Part shown: one piece after another, positions 45,375 through 54,106 of the stretch | How positions within the stretch are numbered: the stretch's first letter is position 1 | Layout: each line of letters starts with the position of its first letter | Assembly: GCA_040772505.1 (NCBI GenBank) | Contig: JAXGYA010000004.1 | Location: forward strand, 62,001-126,000 | Reading direction: 5' to 3' | DNA from: Mariniphaga sp040772505 | Lineage (GTDB): Bacteria > Bacteroidota > Bacteroidia > Bacteroidales > Prolixibacteraceae | Length of the DNA stretch: 64,000 nucleotides | Position numbers and translations under genes: made by a program | Notes under the pieces: generated by a model | Databases searched by the model: none | What the model was told of the DNA's origin: nothing | Seen by the model: only the letters and a program-made list of their open reading frames with translations

Positions 45375-45493
45375 CATTTATTTTTTTGCTTTTGGTCGCT
45401 TTTGTTCACCGGGTTTTCCGAAGGTGTAAAGTATTCCCTCGGAGAACCTCTATGGAGAAAGCCACGGTGTAAAAAATTCGTTCTTTTTTATTT

Positions 45494-45560
45494 CCCGCAG
45501 ATTTCGCAGATAATCGCAGATTTTTTATGAATTTCTGTGCAAATCAGCAAAATCAGCGGG
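45494..45560. repeat. Imperfect palindromic element (CCCGCAGATTT type)
   Basis: Begins CCCGCAGATTTCGCAGAT and ends GCAAAATCAGCGGG, with internal GCAGAT steps on both arms. I remember this type of short intergenic element from several bacterial phyla; function unknown. It sits between the two copies of the 51-bp repeat. Confidence 0.6.
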
Positions 45561-45612
45561 AGAGCCATAAAAGCCAAAATTACTTTAAAATATTCTTAAC
45601 CCACATTGTGAG

Positions 45613-45663
45613 TTTCAAATTGCGCAGTTGAAATTTTCAGTTTGTTCGTATTATTGAAATTTT
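45613..45663. repeat. 51-bp direct repeat, copy 2
   Basis: Matches 45324-45374 except that CATGTT of copy 1 reads CGTATT, removing the start codon. It has no coding role here. Confidence 0.88.
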
Positions 45664-45711
45664 TTGTTCTTCAATATGTTGATACCCTTCAGTCATATTG
45701 ACTTTTCAGGA

Positions 45712-46947
45712 TTAAAAAACATAAGTAACTGTGTATGTTTTCCCGTTTGAAGTTGTAATGGTTACCACATCAACTACCCCACTTTCGGCTCCGGGAATCC
45801 GAAACGAGGCATGCCCCTGTGAGTTCGTTGCAGTAGTTTCACTGTCAGAAAAACCATCAGTGCCAACAATTTCAAAGGAGATATTACAACCGCTAATGGG
45901 AGGGGTTATTGCTGCATGAACGGTTACAGATTGCCCGGGCGAGGGGTTTGCAGGCGATGGATAGGCATTAACAAACATAACGTCACTGCAACTGCTTGCT
46001 GCCATGGGCTCATCGATAAAGCAAACTTCGTAACCTTCTTCTTTTGAAGCACTTTTCAAATCCTTAGGCTCAAACTCAATGGTTCTGTTTATTCCAGATT
46101 CCGGTAATTTAAAGTTGGTAATGGTAACCGGAGCTTTTCCCTGGGGGACAAGTGTTAAATTCATCCCGCTTTTTAAATGGTTAAGTGGAATAATCCCGCC
46201 ATTTGTGGTTTTGCCACTAATTAAAAACATCTTGCTCTCATCGGCGGTTGCCGATTTATTTGCACCAGAATACCAGTTTGCAAACCAGGTAACCGTTCCG
46301 CCAACCACGCCTCCAACCACTGCAACTGTTGCAATTGCAGGCAAAGTGGCGGTACCAACAATGGCGCCGGTTAAAAGTGCCGCCCCGGTTCCGGTAATTG
46401 CGCCAATGGTTATGCCTCCTGTTTTCAAGAGCTTCTTTTGCCTTAATTCATCCGCAGCATCTTTATACTGGTTTTCATCTATTTCGCCATTTTCATACAT
46501 TTTATCCAGTTTTTTAATGTCACCTTTGGCATCTCCAATAATATCGCCAACACTTTTAGCAAGTCCAACGCCTACTCCGTTGTCAAGGGTGGGAACAACA
46601 TCATAAACAGAACAAACTGCCGAAGCGCTTTTTTCAGCGTAACCCCCTGAACTATTTTTCTGAAACTTTTCAATAGCTTCCAGGTTCTTTACAAAGTCTT
46701 CTCCTGTTTTAATGAACGTGTTCATCAGCGAGCGAATTTCCGAAACCTCCATTTTACTGAAGTTTGCAGATAATAATTCATGAGATGCTTCAGCAAAAGA
46801 TTGGTTTGTAGCAGATAAATCAGCAAGTTGATTGGAGTATACGGATATTGTCCCGGCATCTTTATCATCGTCATTGAACAAGTCACAGCTAACTGTATTA
46901 GCAAAAAGGAATAGTGAAAGCAGAGTTAATTTTAATAAATTTTTCAT
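45712..46947 (-). CDS. Lipoprotein with glycine-zipper stretch and Ig-like C-terminus
   Basis: Last gene of the five-gene secreted operon; I do not recognise the protein. The chosen ATG (46947) gives a lipoprotein signal MKNLLKLTLLSLFLFANTVS with acylated Cys21; the open frame further upstream has no such signal. Of 411 residues, 177-226 form a glycine-rich hydrophobic hairpin (ITIGAITGTGAALLTGAIVG, then IATVAVVGGVVGGTVTW), as in pore or inner-core proteins. The C-terminal 90 residues look like a bacterial Ig-like domain (SPGQSVTVHAAITPP, then SQGHASFRIPG). A helical, charged N-terminal third precedes. It lies 40 bases after the previous gene. Confidence 0.75.
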   Translation of the reverse strand: MKNLLKLTLLSLFLFANTVSCDLFNDDDKDAGTISVYSNQLADLSATNQSFAEASHELLSANFSKMEVSEIRSLMNTFIKTGEDFVKNLEAIEKFQKNSSGGYAEKSASAVCSVYDVVPTLDNGVGVGLAKSVGDIIGDAKGDIKKLDKMYENGEIDENQYKDAADELRQKKLLKTGGITIGAITGTGAALLTGAIVGTATLPAIATVAVVGGVVGGTVTWFANWYSGANKSATADESKMFLISGKTTNGGIIPLNHLKSGMNLTLVPQGKAPVTITNFKLPESGINRTIEFEPKDLKSASKEEGYEVCFIDEPMAASSCSDVMFVNAYPSPANPSPGQSVTVHAAITPPISGCNISFEIVGTDGFSDSETTATNSQGHASFRIPGAESGVVDVVTITTSNGKTYTVTYVF

Positions 46948-46987
46948 GTCTTTGTTTTTTAAATTATTTGCCTCAAAAAATATATTA

Positions 46988-47956
46988 TTACCTGAATAAC
47001 CACATAATATCGTAAACATAAGTGGGTTGCTGGTTTTCGCCAAAAGCAACGCCCACATCGCGGAAAGCGCGAATACGCAGCGATTCGAGCATTACCTGGT
47101 CGCTATAGACTTTTTCCATAAAACTCCAGTCGCGTTTTTCGTCTTGCAAAACTTTAGCTCCCATTTTGCTTATTAACGATTGCGAACCGGTATAACAACG
47201 CGAATCGGGATCGATTTGTGAAAGCACAGCGCCTGCTTTCATCGCACCATTCGAGTTGGGCTCGGCGGCAAACACCGCGTTGGCAACATTTACCATCATC
47301 TGGCAGTCATGGTCAATCATATCCTGGTAAATCGGACCAATTTCCCCTAAAGCTTTCATGTAGCAATCTTTACATACTTCAGGAATTGAAGAGAGCGTAT
47401 TTAACGCAGCAGGAAATTGATTTTGGGTAGCCAGCGATTTGGCACGGGCAATTACAAAATCGCAGCGGGAGTTGTAATATTCTATAATCTTCCGTTTCCC
47501 ATCGTCAAGGAATTTATCAACTTTTGAATTTCTCAGGTTGAGGGTGCGCAGTGCGTTCGTGTAAGCTTTGTTGGTGTTGCTGCCTGCTCCTTTCGCGGTA
47601 AACGAGGTGGATGAAACAATATTGTTATCCACAAAATCTACGATGTATAAATAGATTTCAAAGGTATAAGTTTCGATGGGTGGAACCGAGGGAGCTATAT
47701 CTTTGGTGAGCAGTTCCATGTTGGCCGTTACCAAAAACCTCGGGCTGACCCCGCCGCCGCCCATTCCCTTTTGAGTAACGGCCTGGGTGAGTTTATTCAC
47801 GATAAAACTTTTCGCATGGTCGGGAATGGTTTCAACCTGCTCCGGAATAAACACATCAAGCGCAATGCGGGCGTAATCGTCAGTTGAACCCAAATCGTTT
47901 TGGGCAAAATTTAGCAACGGAACAATTCCAAAAATTAAAAAAATTAGTCTCTTCAT
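46988..47956 (-). CDS. Secreted protein of unknown function (operon gene 4)
   Basis: A 322-residue exported protein with signal peptide MKRLIFLIFGIVPLLNFAQ. The N-terminal half reads ALDVFIPEQVETIPDHAKSF, then RFLVTANMELLTKDIAPSVP and FEIYLYIVDF, an alpha/beta pattern reminiscent of CsgG/LPP20-type periplasmic domains. A helical, TPR-like part follows (CDFVIARAKSLATQNQFPAA, SIPEVCKDCYMKAL) with paired cysteines. I remember similar Bacteroidota proteins but no assigned function. It starts 11 bases after the preceding gene. Confidence 0.75.
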   Translation of the reverse strand: MKRLIFLIFGIVPLLNFAQNDLGSTDDYARIALDVFIPEQVETIPDHAKSFIVNKLTQAVTQKGMGGGGVSPRFLVTANMELLTKDIAPSVPPIETYTFEIYLYIVDFVDNNIVSSTSFTAKGAGSNTNKAYTNALRTLNLRNSKVDKFLDDGKRKIIEYYNSRCDFVIARAKSLATQNQFPAALNTLSSIPEVCKDCYMKALGEIGPIYQDMIDHDCQMMVNVANAVFAAEPNSNGAMKAGAVLSQIDPDSRCYTGSQSLISKMGAKVLQDEKRDWSFMEKVYSDQVMLESLRIRAFRDVGVAFGENQQPTYVYDIMWLFR

Positions 47957-47967
47957 GATTTTAGTTT

Positions 47968-48927
47968 TTATTTTTCACCTACAATGAGCCAAACTTCGCC
48001 TAATCCGCGGGTGTATATTTTGCACTCCTGGTTGAACGGGGTGCCTCCAATCATCGAGCGCAAATCGCGCATCCAGCGACGTGTATCGTTTGCCCGGCCG
48101 CGGTCGTCGTATAGTGGGATTCTCACCTGATCGAAGCGAATGACATTTTCGGTATAATTCGATGTATTGTATCTTCCTTGCACCGTATTGTCGTACACCC
48201 AGTCTTCGATAATTTCGCCCAGCTCGAGCGTTTCCCCTTTGTAGTTGAACTCCTCTTCAAAATCGATCATGCCCGTGTCCCAAATGCGGGTTTGGAAAAC
48301 AATCTCGCGCCCATTTTCAAACAAATCGTCAAAATGATCCTGCAGGCGTGAGTTAAAATCGTCTATATATGCCAACACTGCCTCTTCTAACAAAACAGGC
48401 GTTTCCGTGGCAAACGAAGGTTCGCCGGTTCCCTGGGCACCTGCAATCTGCTTGTTGGTGTAGGCATCTAACCCCTGCAGCATAAAAGTAATGGAGCGCT
48501 GTGGTCCGGTTTGGTTTATGACATAGGTTAATTGAATTATAATGTCGGCATTGGCGGTGCGTTGCAGAATATCAATCGGGCTTTCGGCAATTCCACCGCC
48601 CGATTTGCTGCCCAGCATGGCAATTTCTGCGCCTTCCTGTTCTAAATTTTTCAATGCGCTTTCGAGGTTCACAAGCGGAAAACCGCGGTCGGCCATCATT
48701 GTGTTTATTTTGCCGATAGTCATCAATAAGTCGGTTTCGTTTTGAAGCGCCATTTTATAATCGGGCAAGGTTTTTTGCGTGCCCATCTCATCATACATTT
48801 GTGTGTATTCATTTTTGATGCACCAATTGTCGCTGGGCACGACCATAATTATTGGTTTTTTTGCCTGTGAAAAAGCGGTTAACCCTGCAATAACAAAAAG
48901 AGTAAAAAAGATTAGTTTTCGTGCCAT
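47968..48927 (-). CDS. Secreted DUF6175-like protein (operon gene 3)
   Basis: A 319-residue exported protein. ATG 48927 gives the signal peptide MARKLIFFTLFVIAGLTAFSQ; the frame is open seven codons more. The mature start KKPIIMVVPSDNWCIKNEYT fits what I remember of DUF6175, a Bacteroidota family without known function. The middle has NADIIIQLTYVINQTGPQRS and a strand-rich, LPP20/CsgG-like look; the C-terminus reads GEVWLIVGEK. It is 10 bases from the upstream gene. The family name is a recollection. Confidence 0.7.
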   Translation of the reverse strand: MARKLIFFTLFVIAGLTAFSQAKKPIIMVVPSDNWCIKNEYTQMYDEMGTQKTLPDYKMALQNETDLLMTIGKINTMMADRGFPLVNLESALKNLEQEGAEIAMLGSKSGGGIAESPIDILQRTANADIIIQLTYVINQTGPQRSITFMLQGLDAYTNKQIAGAQGTGEPSFATETPVLLEEAVLAYIDDFNSRLQDHFDDLFENGREIVFQTRIWDTGMIDFEEEFNYKGETLELGEIIEDWVYDNTVQGRYNTSNYTENVIRFDQVRIPLYDDRGRANDTRRWMRDLRSMIGGTPFNQECKIYTRGLGEVWLIVGEK

Positions 48928-48937
48928 AATTGAATAT

Positions 48938-49450
48938 TTAAAATCCACCGCCCAGTTTATTGATAATCCCTGCTGTTTCGAGTTCGCGCCTCAAAGCTGC
49001 GTGCCGCACCGATACAATTACACCCACTTTATATTGTTTTTTTCCCACTTTAATGCGATCCATAGTTCCGTCTCCGCTTTGCGCCACAAAATTCAGGTAA
49101 TGCCCGCCATTGGAAAAGAAGGTTTGAAAATAATCGCTATGCTGCACTTCGGCACCGGGTTTGGTAACCAGCGGACGGGTCATGCAACCCGGTTTTCCAC
49201 CGTTTATTCCTTTAAAAACTACGGCATGCACGGCATTTTTCTTTGCCTGGTATGCCGCTTTATCAGGTTTTTTCCCGAACCCCCACACTTTAATGAGCTG
49301 GGTTCCGTCCATACCGGTTCCCATACATTCCACCTCGTAGTTACCTATTACAAATCCGGCCATTTTTTTCTGCTTCCTGGTTTGTCCTGACACTGATACC
49401 GAAAACATCAGCAAAACAACACATCCGATAAAACCTATTTTTTTCACCAT
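48938..49450 (-). CDS. Small secreted protein (operon gene 2)
   Basis: A 170-residue exported protein with signal peptide MVKKIGFIGCVVLLMFSVSVSG. The core EVECMGTGMDGTQLIKVWGF, then KAAYQAKKNAVHAVVFKGI, resembles LPP20/FlgT-N type domains in which a helix with repeated Ala follows a strand. The end is INKLGGGF. I do not recognise a named family. It follows the barrel gene after 12 bases and is followed by the DUF6175-like gene after 10. Confidence 0.7.
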   Translation of the reverse strand: MVKKIGFIGCVVLLMFSVSVSGQTRKQKKMAGFVIGNYEVECMGTGMDGTQLIKVWGFGKKPDKAAYQAKKNAVHAVVFKGINGGKPGCMTRPLVTKPGAEVQHSDYFQTFFSNGGHYLNFVAQSGDGTMDRIKVGKKQYKVGVIVSVRHAALRRELETAGIINKLGGGF

Positions 49451-49462
49451 AACTGTATGATT

Positions 49463-51187
49463 TTAAAACATTATTCGTAACCCTATACTAATTCCCAGAC
49501 CCATGCGGTCTTCAAAAAATCCTTTATAATCGAAATCTTCATTTAAAACCTCACCATCTTTATCCTGAATTTCTGATGATAGCATCATGTAATAATTTAC
49601 CGAACCCAGCAGTTGAATGTTGTGCGCGAGGTTAACGCCAAGCCGCGCTCCCATTTCTACAAAATCGGTAGCAATTTTCTCTTCATCCATGTTATCCTCC
49701 CAGTCACCCGATTCAACTCCATACCCGATAAATGGCCCCCAGTGCAAAAAACTGATCGGATAAAAATCTTTTGCTACTCCGAAGCTGAACCGGGTAAAGG
49801 TAAAATCGTCAACAAATTCGTCAAATTCATAACTGTCTCCCCTATAAGCGCCCTCCACATAAATTTTCCACGAGGTCAACGCTTTTCCTGACTTGTCTTT
49901 ACCAACCAAACCGCCAAAAACTTTAGACATATAATATTCCACCCTACCGGTGTATCCTGACAACCCGCCAACGGTTGTGCCCAGGAAAAGATTCAACCCA
50001 ACATCGTTCCGTTGTTCGAGGAACATGCCGTAGTTATCAACTTTACCGCCTGCTATTTGGTAAAAAGTTGACGGCTCTGTTTGTCCGGTGGTCACTTTCC
50101 GGTTGTCCACTACTTTCATCGATTTTACCACGGCAACCCTGCGCGAAGTGATGTCGCCGTTTCTTTTGACTCTGTTTTCGTGAACGAAATAACGTTGGTC
50201 GAATTTCAGATCTTCTTTTTTCCCAATTTTTGCCGAAATGGGTTTCACATCGCTCACCATGGCTTTCACCCTGAAATCCTGCCGTTGCCGTTCAATATCG
50301 GTTAACACCATTTCAATGGCAGAGGTTCCCATTTGATCGAGTAGTTCGCTTTTTGTTTTTTGTACTTCGGGCGCCAGCGGTTGTTCCGGGTTGTATTGCG
50401 TGGCAGAAACTGAATTATGCTGATTCGATACCGCAACAAAAGGGAAATTGGCATTGTTGAAAGCAGCAATTCTATCCGCTTTATTGGGGTCGTTTTCGCC
50501 AACCCAATAATCGCGAAAAAACACCGCTGCAACCGAATCGTTGAAATCGAGTTTTAACAGGTAACTGTTTAACGATGCCCGATAACCGTTGGATGTTCGC
50601 TTTTCGGTGGCTGTCTCGTTTTTATTGTAGTATTGCTCCATGGTCATAATGTCGTAGAAATCGAAAGCCAAAACATACGACTGGTTGACGAGTTGCATGC
50701 CCATGTCCATTAACGACGATTCTCCCCGTTTTGATGAAGAAGCCACAATAAAATCGTGGTCGTTGGCATTGAACAGCCCGCGTTCTTTCAGAATATCGAC
50801 GTTAAAACTGCCGTCGGGTTGGCGGTTAAACCAAATGGAAAGAATTTGCTGCCCAACCTTGTTTTCATTCAGCCACTTTGCAATGTCGTTCTCTTTCAGT
50901 TTCAACATCACCCCAAACGCAGAATCCCGCTTCGCCTCTGTTTTGATAAGGTTATGCGAAATGGTATTGTCGTAATACTTTTCAGGCACTTTTTGTGCCT
51001 CTGAAAAACGTGTTAACACTTCACTGCTCAAATTTTCATCAAAATCGAGGCCGATAAAAGTTAATGCATTTCGGTCGTATTCCGAAGAAACGTAACGTTT
51101 TGCTTTCTTCCCCGATTCTTCCATATTTTGAGCGTTTAAAAAAAAGGGAACAGCGAGAACGCAAATGATAAGATAGATGGTTTTCAT
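49463..51187 (-). CDS. Large exported protein with C-terminal outer-membrane beta-barrel (operon gene 1)
   Basis: First gene of the operon, 574 residues. ATG 51187 gives the signal peptide MKTIYLIICVLAVPFFLNAQ and lies about 20 bases after a strong promoter box. The N-terminal 350 residues are a soluble periplasmic-type region (NALTFIGLDFDENLSSEVLT, FVIASSSKRGESSL-like DFIVASSSKRGESSLMDMG) with sequences typical of a nucleophile-free scaffold. From about residue 380 alternating strands (GLNLFLGTTVGGLSGYTGRV, FSFGVAKDFYPISFLHWGPF) form a barrel ending in Phe. No known family recognised. Confidence 0.75.
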   Translation of the reverse strand: MKTIYLIICVLAVPFFLNAQNMEESGKKAKRYVSSEYDRNALTFIGLDFDENLSSEVLTRFSEAQKVPEKYYDNTISHNLIKTEAKRDSAFGVMLKLKENDIAKWLNENKVGQQILSIWFNRQPDGSFNVDILKERGLFNANDHDFIVASSSKRGESSLMDMGMQLVNQSYVLAFDFYDIMTMEQYYNKNETATEKRTSNGYRASLNSYLLKLDFNDSVAAVFFRDYWVGENDPNKADRIAAFNNANFPFVAVSNQHNSVSATQYNPEQPLAPEVQKTKSELLDQMGTSAIEMVLTDIERQRQDFRVKAMVSDVKPISAKIGKKEDLKFDQRYFVHENRVKRNGDITSRRVAVVKSMKVVDNRKVTTGQTEPSTFYQIAGGKVDNYGMFLEQRNDVGLNLFLGTTVGGLSGYTGRVEYYMSKVFGGLVGKDKSGKALTSWKIYVEGAYRGDSYEFDEFVDDFTFTRFSFGVAKDFYPISFLHWGPFIGYGVESGDWEDNMDEEKIATDFVEMGARLGVNLAHNIQLLGSVNYYMMLSSEIQDKDGEVLNEDFDYKGFFEDRMGLGISIGLRIMF

Positions 51188-51697
51188 TATTTTGGTTTTA
51201 TAATCCAAATTTAGTAATTATCTAAAAAACATATCAAACATTTGCTAATTTATAAACGTTATAGATAAGAGCTTAAAGCTTGAGGGACAATAGTTTAATA
51301 AACGCTCAAATCGTCAATTGAAAATATTATATGATTTGTATCTAAGCAAAACATAAATCACAACATTTTTCTGCCCTTATGAACCTCATAAAGCAAAAGT
51401 TTCATATACTTTTTTCCTATTGTTACAAAACTTCCATGGAATTTTTAAATGTGATAAAATCAACAAATTGATAAAGTACACTGCTGTTATTTCGTAACAA
51501 ACCCTTAATTCTGTTTCTGTCTAAAATGCACCAACTTTTTTTACACAGACTCCGATAGTTGATTTTAAAAAACAAATTGTTCGTCAGGCGAGAAGAAACA
51601 ATGTCAAAATTGCTATTTTTGATATCAAATTAATAACATCCAAAGGGATTTTGGAACAGTATTTAAAAATTGAAAAAAGATAATTTGTACACTAAAC
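51188..51697. other. Divergent intergenic region
   Basis: About 510 bases, very AT-rich, without a believable ORF. It holds the operon promoter on the minus strand (51206-51238) and, on the plus strand, a TATTTTTG box at 51614-51621 that may serve the LytM-like gene. The middle 300 bases show nothing I can name. Confidence 0.6.
51206..51238 (-). promoter_or_regulatory. Promoter of the five-gene secreted operon
   Basis: On the minus strand TTTG (51238-51235), a 21-base spacer and TAAATTTG (51213-51206). The ATG at 51187 follows 18 bases later, so the leader is very short. No operator-like repeat is obvious. Confidence 0.75.
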
Positions 51698-52585
51698 ATG
51701 GGCAGTTTAAACATGAATAAGTTGATTTTTTCCTTCCTGCTACTTTTTATTTTGTCTGAAGCAAAAGCCCAGCCGGTGGAAGTTCAGGCAAATTACAACG
51801 GTGTTGGCGATGTGGATTTTGTTGCCTACAACAACACTCAGGCGCCGTTGTTCCTTCAGCTCGACTTTGCCGATCTGGAAAACACCACGTTCGACGGGAC
51901 GCTGCCTTATGTTAAGCTTTTAGAGCCGGGCTTCAATGTGCTTTTTACGCTTTACCGTTATCCCGATTCCGACGTGCCCCGGTTCAACCATCAGATAAAA
52001 ATTTTCAGATCGAATCCGCTGGCACTGCCCGATCTCGATTTTCCCTACCTGATACCTTTTGCCCCGGGCAGTGAGATTTCGGTTTTTGATGTGAAAAGCC
52101 TTTCGGGCTTCTGGGGAAGCGCTTTGCCCGATTCATGGAATGCCACCGGTTTTACAGCAAAGCCCGGTGAACCGGTTTTTGCCAGCCGCACTGGCATTGT
52201 GGTGGAAGTTGCGGGCGCAAACCGCACCGGCGAACCGCAAACATGGTATCACACCTGGAATAATTCGGTGACTGTACTTCATGCTGACGGCACACTGATG
52301 TGCTATAGGAATATTGTAACGGGCAGTATAAAACTTAAAGTAAATGAGAAAATTTTTGCCGGGCAGCAACTGGGTTTTGTGGCGCCACACAGCAATGAAC
52401 TGCTTCTCGTTATTTTTCAGCAAACTCTGGATTCACAAACCCTGAAATTTGTTCTTCCTCAATTTGTAACAGGCAAAGAGGAAACAGGCATATTGCTCCC
52501 CTCCCGGGAATATAAGGCGGAGCATCCTGCTGAAATCCGGGGGATTGAAATGAATAACCGGGAAAAGAGAAGATATCTGAAGTGA
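51698..52585 (+). CDS. Exported LytM/M23-like protein lacking metal ligands
   Basis: A 295-residue periplasmic protein with signal peptide MNKLIFSFLLLFILSEAKAQ (an ATG at 51713 would begin exactly there). The C-terminal half has the M23 beta-roll pattern: AKPGEPVFASRTGIVVEVA, then NSVTVLHADGTLMCYRNI and GQQLGFVAPHSNELLLVIF. In active M23 peptidases the corresponding segments hold HxxxD and HxH; here only the His of VLHADG remains, and LLLVIF replaces LHFEV. It is therefore probably a non-catalytic LytM factor that binds wall or activates an amidase. Its neighbour is a membrane protein. Confidence 0.78.
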   Translation: MGSLNMNKLIFSFLLLFILSEAKAQPVEVQANYNGVGDVDFVAYNNTQAPLFLQLDFADLENTTFDGTLPYVKLLEPGFNVLFTLYRYPDSDVPRFNHQIKIFRSNPLALPDLDFPYLIPFAPGSEISVFDVKSLSGFWGSALPDSWNATGFTAKPGEPVFASRTGIVVEVAGANRTGEPQTWYHTWNNSVTVLHADGTLMCYRNIVTGSIKLKVNEKIFAGQQLGFVAPHSNELLLVIFQQTLDSQTLKFVLPQFVTGKEETGILLPSREYKAEHPAEIRGIEMNNREKRRYLK

Positions 52586-52618
52586 AATATAAGTTTTTAG
52601 CTGCCTGATTTTTTTGTA

Positions 52619-53239
52619 ATGACCAAAACAATGTTTATAAAACTCGGAATTCTGCTTATAGGCTTTTTTTATGCCGGAGTACTGCCGTATAGTGTGAGAC
52701 GAAGCGTTCAGCATATTAATTTCGATTTAAAAAAATATACCCTGAGTTTTTTGAGTAATAAAAACCTGTATGGGAAAGCTTATATGAGAGGATATACCCG
52801 TTTGCTCTTTTTTGTAGCCATTTCGCATTATCTGTTCTTTTGGCTGCTTTCAAAGTTTTATGATCTGGGAGAGAATGAGCGCTTCATGCAGTATATAGAC
52901 TACAGTTTTGCCTTTTTGGCTTTGCTGGCTTTCGTGCCTCACAATATATTTCCATACAGCCGTAAGCGGATTTTAATCAGCTTGCAGCGGTTCTTTCACA
53001 ATATATTGGCAGTTGTTGTTTTTATAACCCTTCCCATCCTCATCATTTTGTTTCAGATCGCAATTTTGCCCGAGCTTCGTTTTTTTGGCATTTCCGGACT
53101 TTTAATAATCACCGGAACGGTGGCTGTTATGATAATCTCTATAATCAAAAACGGAGTGAACGGTGTCACTGAAATGCTTTTTATAAACGGGATCAGTATC
53201 TGGAGCATTTTTGTTACAATCATTACTTTTATCCGTTGA
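52619..53239 (+). CDS. Polytopic membrane protein of unknown function
   Basis: A 206-residue inner-membrane protein with about six hydrophobic segments: LGILLIGFFYAGVLP, LLFFVAISHYLFFWLL, YSFAFLALLAFVPHNIF, ILAVVVFITLPILIILF, GISGLLIITGTVAVMII and ISIWSIFVTIITF. Spacing and size recall DUF998-type proteins, but this is only an impression. It begins 33 bases after the LytM-like gene and may share its transcript. No charged catalytic motif is seen. Confidence 0.65.
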   Translation: MTKTMFIKLGILLIGFFYAGVLPYSVRRSVQHINFDLKKYTLSFLSNKNLYGKAYMRGYTRLLFFVAISHYLFFWLLSKFYDLGENERFMQYIDYSFAFLALLAFVPHNIFPYSRKRILISLQRFFHNILAVVVFITLPILIILFQIAILPELRFFGISGLLIITGTVAVMIISIIKNGVNGVTEMLFINGISIWSIFVTIITFIR

Positions 53240-53424
53240 TTTTCCGGCTTGCAGCCATTCGCAGACAAATCCCGAAAACAGAATAACATAAAGTTAACAT
53301 TTGGTTTTATTTGTCTTATATTTGTTACTTGTTTTGATGTCAGTAGCTTAAAAAAATATTTTACTGTTTGTTTAAATTTCCCCATTCTGCATTTACCGAT
53401 AAATTCATTCACTTTACAGAAAAC

Positions 53425-53457
53425 TTTGGCGGTGTTTTGAGTTTTCTGGTAATTTTG
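53425..53457 (+). promoter_or_regulatory. Promoter of the efflux operon
   Basis: TTTG (53425-53428), 21-base spacer, TAATTTTG (53450-53457), 22 bases before the TetR ATG. No clear inverted-repeat operator was found, though autoregulation by the TetR protein is likely. Confidence 0.72.
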
Positions 53458-53479
53458 CACCCTTTGATTTTACATTGAA

Positions 53480-54097
53480 ATGCGAGAAAGAATAATTGAA
53501 GAGGCAAAAGAACAATTTTTACAGTTTGGAATCCGGAATATCACCATGGATCAGATTGCAGCTGAACTGGGAATTTCTAAGCGAACGCTGTATGGTCTGT
53601 TCAAGGATAAAACTGAGCTGATATTTTCATGTGTTGACGCTCTATTTATGCACCATAATTTGAAAACAACCGAAATTATGGAATCTTCACAAAATGTGAT
53701 TGAAGCTTTTTTCAATTCACTGCGTGAGGGCATGAAAGTGATGAATACAGTGAACCCGGTATTTTATTACGATTTAAAAAAATTATATCCGAAAATTTGG
53801 AAGGCAAGCCATGAAAGAAAAATGAGCAGCTCTCTGCGCTTTATGGAAGATCTGCTGAAAAAAGGGATCAGCCAGGGACTATTCAGAGAAGAGATTGATG
53901 TTCATATCATTTCCAAATTATTTTATGAACAAACCAAGCTGATTATTGATGAACAGGTTTTCCCGAGAAATGAATTTTCAATTTCTGAAGTTTTTAAGAA
54001 TTTGACTGTCAATTTTATGAGAGGAATTTCAACCCATACAGGGATTAATGTAATTGACGAAATGATGATTAGAGAAAAATTAAAAACAGATAAATAA
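53480..54097 (+). CDS. TetR/AcrR-family transcriptional regulator
   Basis: Predicted repressor of the adjoining efflux genes, 205 residues. The N-terminal HTH is EEAKEQFLQFGIRNITMDQI followed by AAELGISKRTLYGLFKDK, a typical TetR start. The C-terminal ligand-binding domain (residues 55-205) is divergent, as usual. It is the first gene of the operon and lies 9 bases before the TolC gene, so it probably represses its own promoter until a ligand or stress binds. Confidence 0.9.
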   Translation: MRERIIEEAKEQFLQFGIRNITMDQIAAELGISKRTLYGLFKDKTELIFSCVDALFMHHNLKTTEIMESSQNVIEAFFNSLREGMKVMNTVNPVFYYDLKKLYPKIWKASHERKMSSSLRFMEDLLKKGISQGLFREEIDVHIISKLFYEQTKLIIDEQVFPRNEFSISEVFKNLTVNFMRGISTHTGINVIDEMMIREKLKTDK

Positions 54098-54106
54098 CAG
54101 AGTACC

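Larger units (their letters stand above)
45361..45711. other. Intergenic region with repeats
   Basis: No ORF is credible. It contains the end of repeat copy 1, a 67-base palindromic element (45494-45560), repeat copy 2 (45613-45663) and the end of the secreted-protein operon. No clear promoter for the amidase was found. Confidence 0.6.

Noticed and set aside
46079..46606. A 175-codon plus-strand frame antisense to the lipoprotein gene.
   Set aside because: It mirrors the glycine/valine-rich stretch of the real gene and has no independent support.
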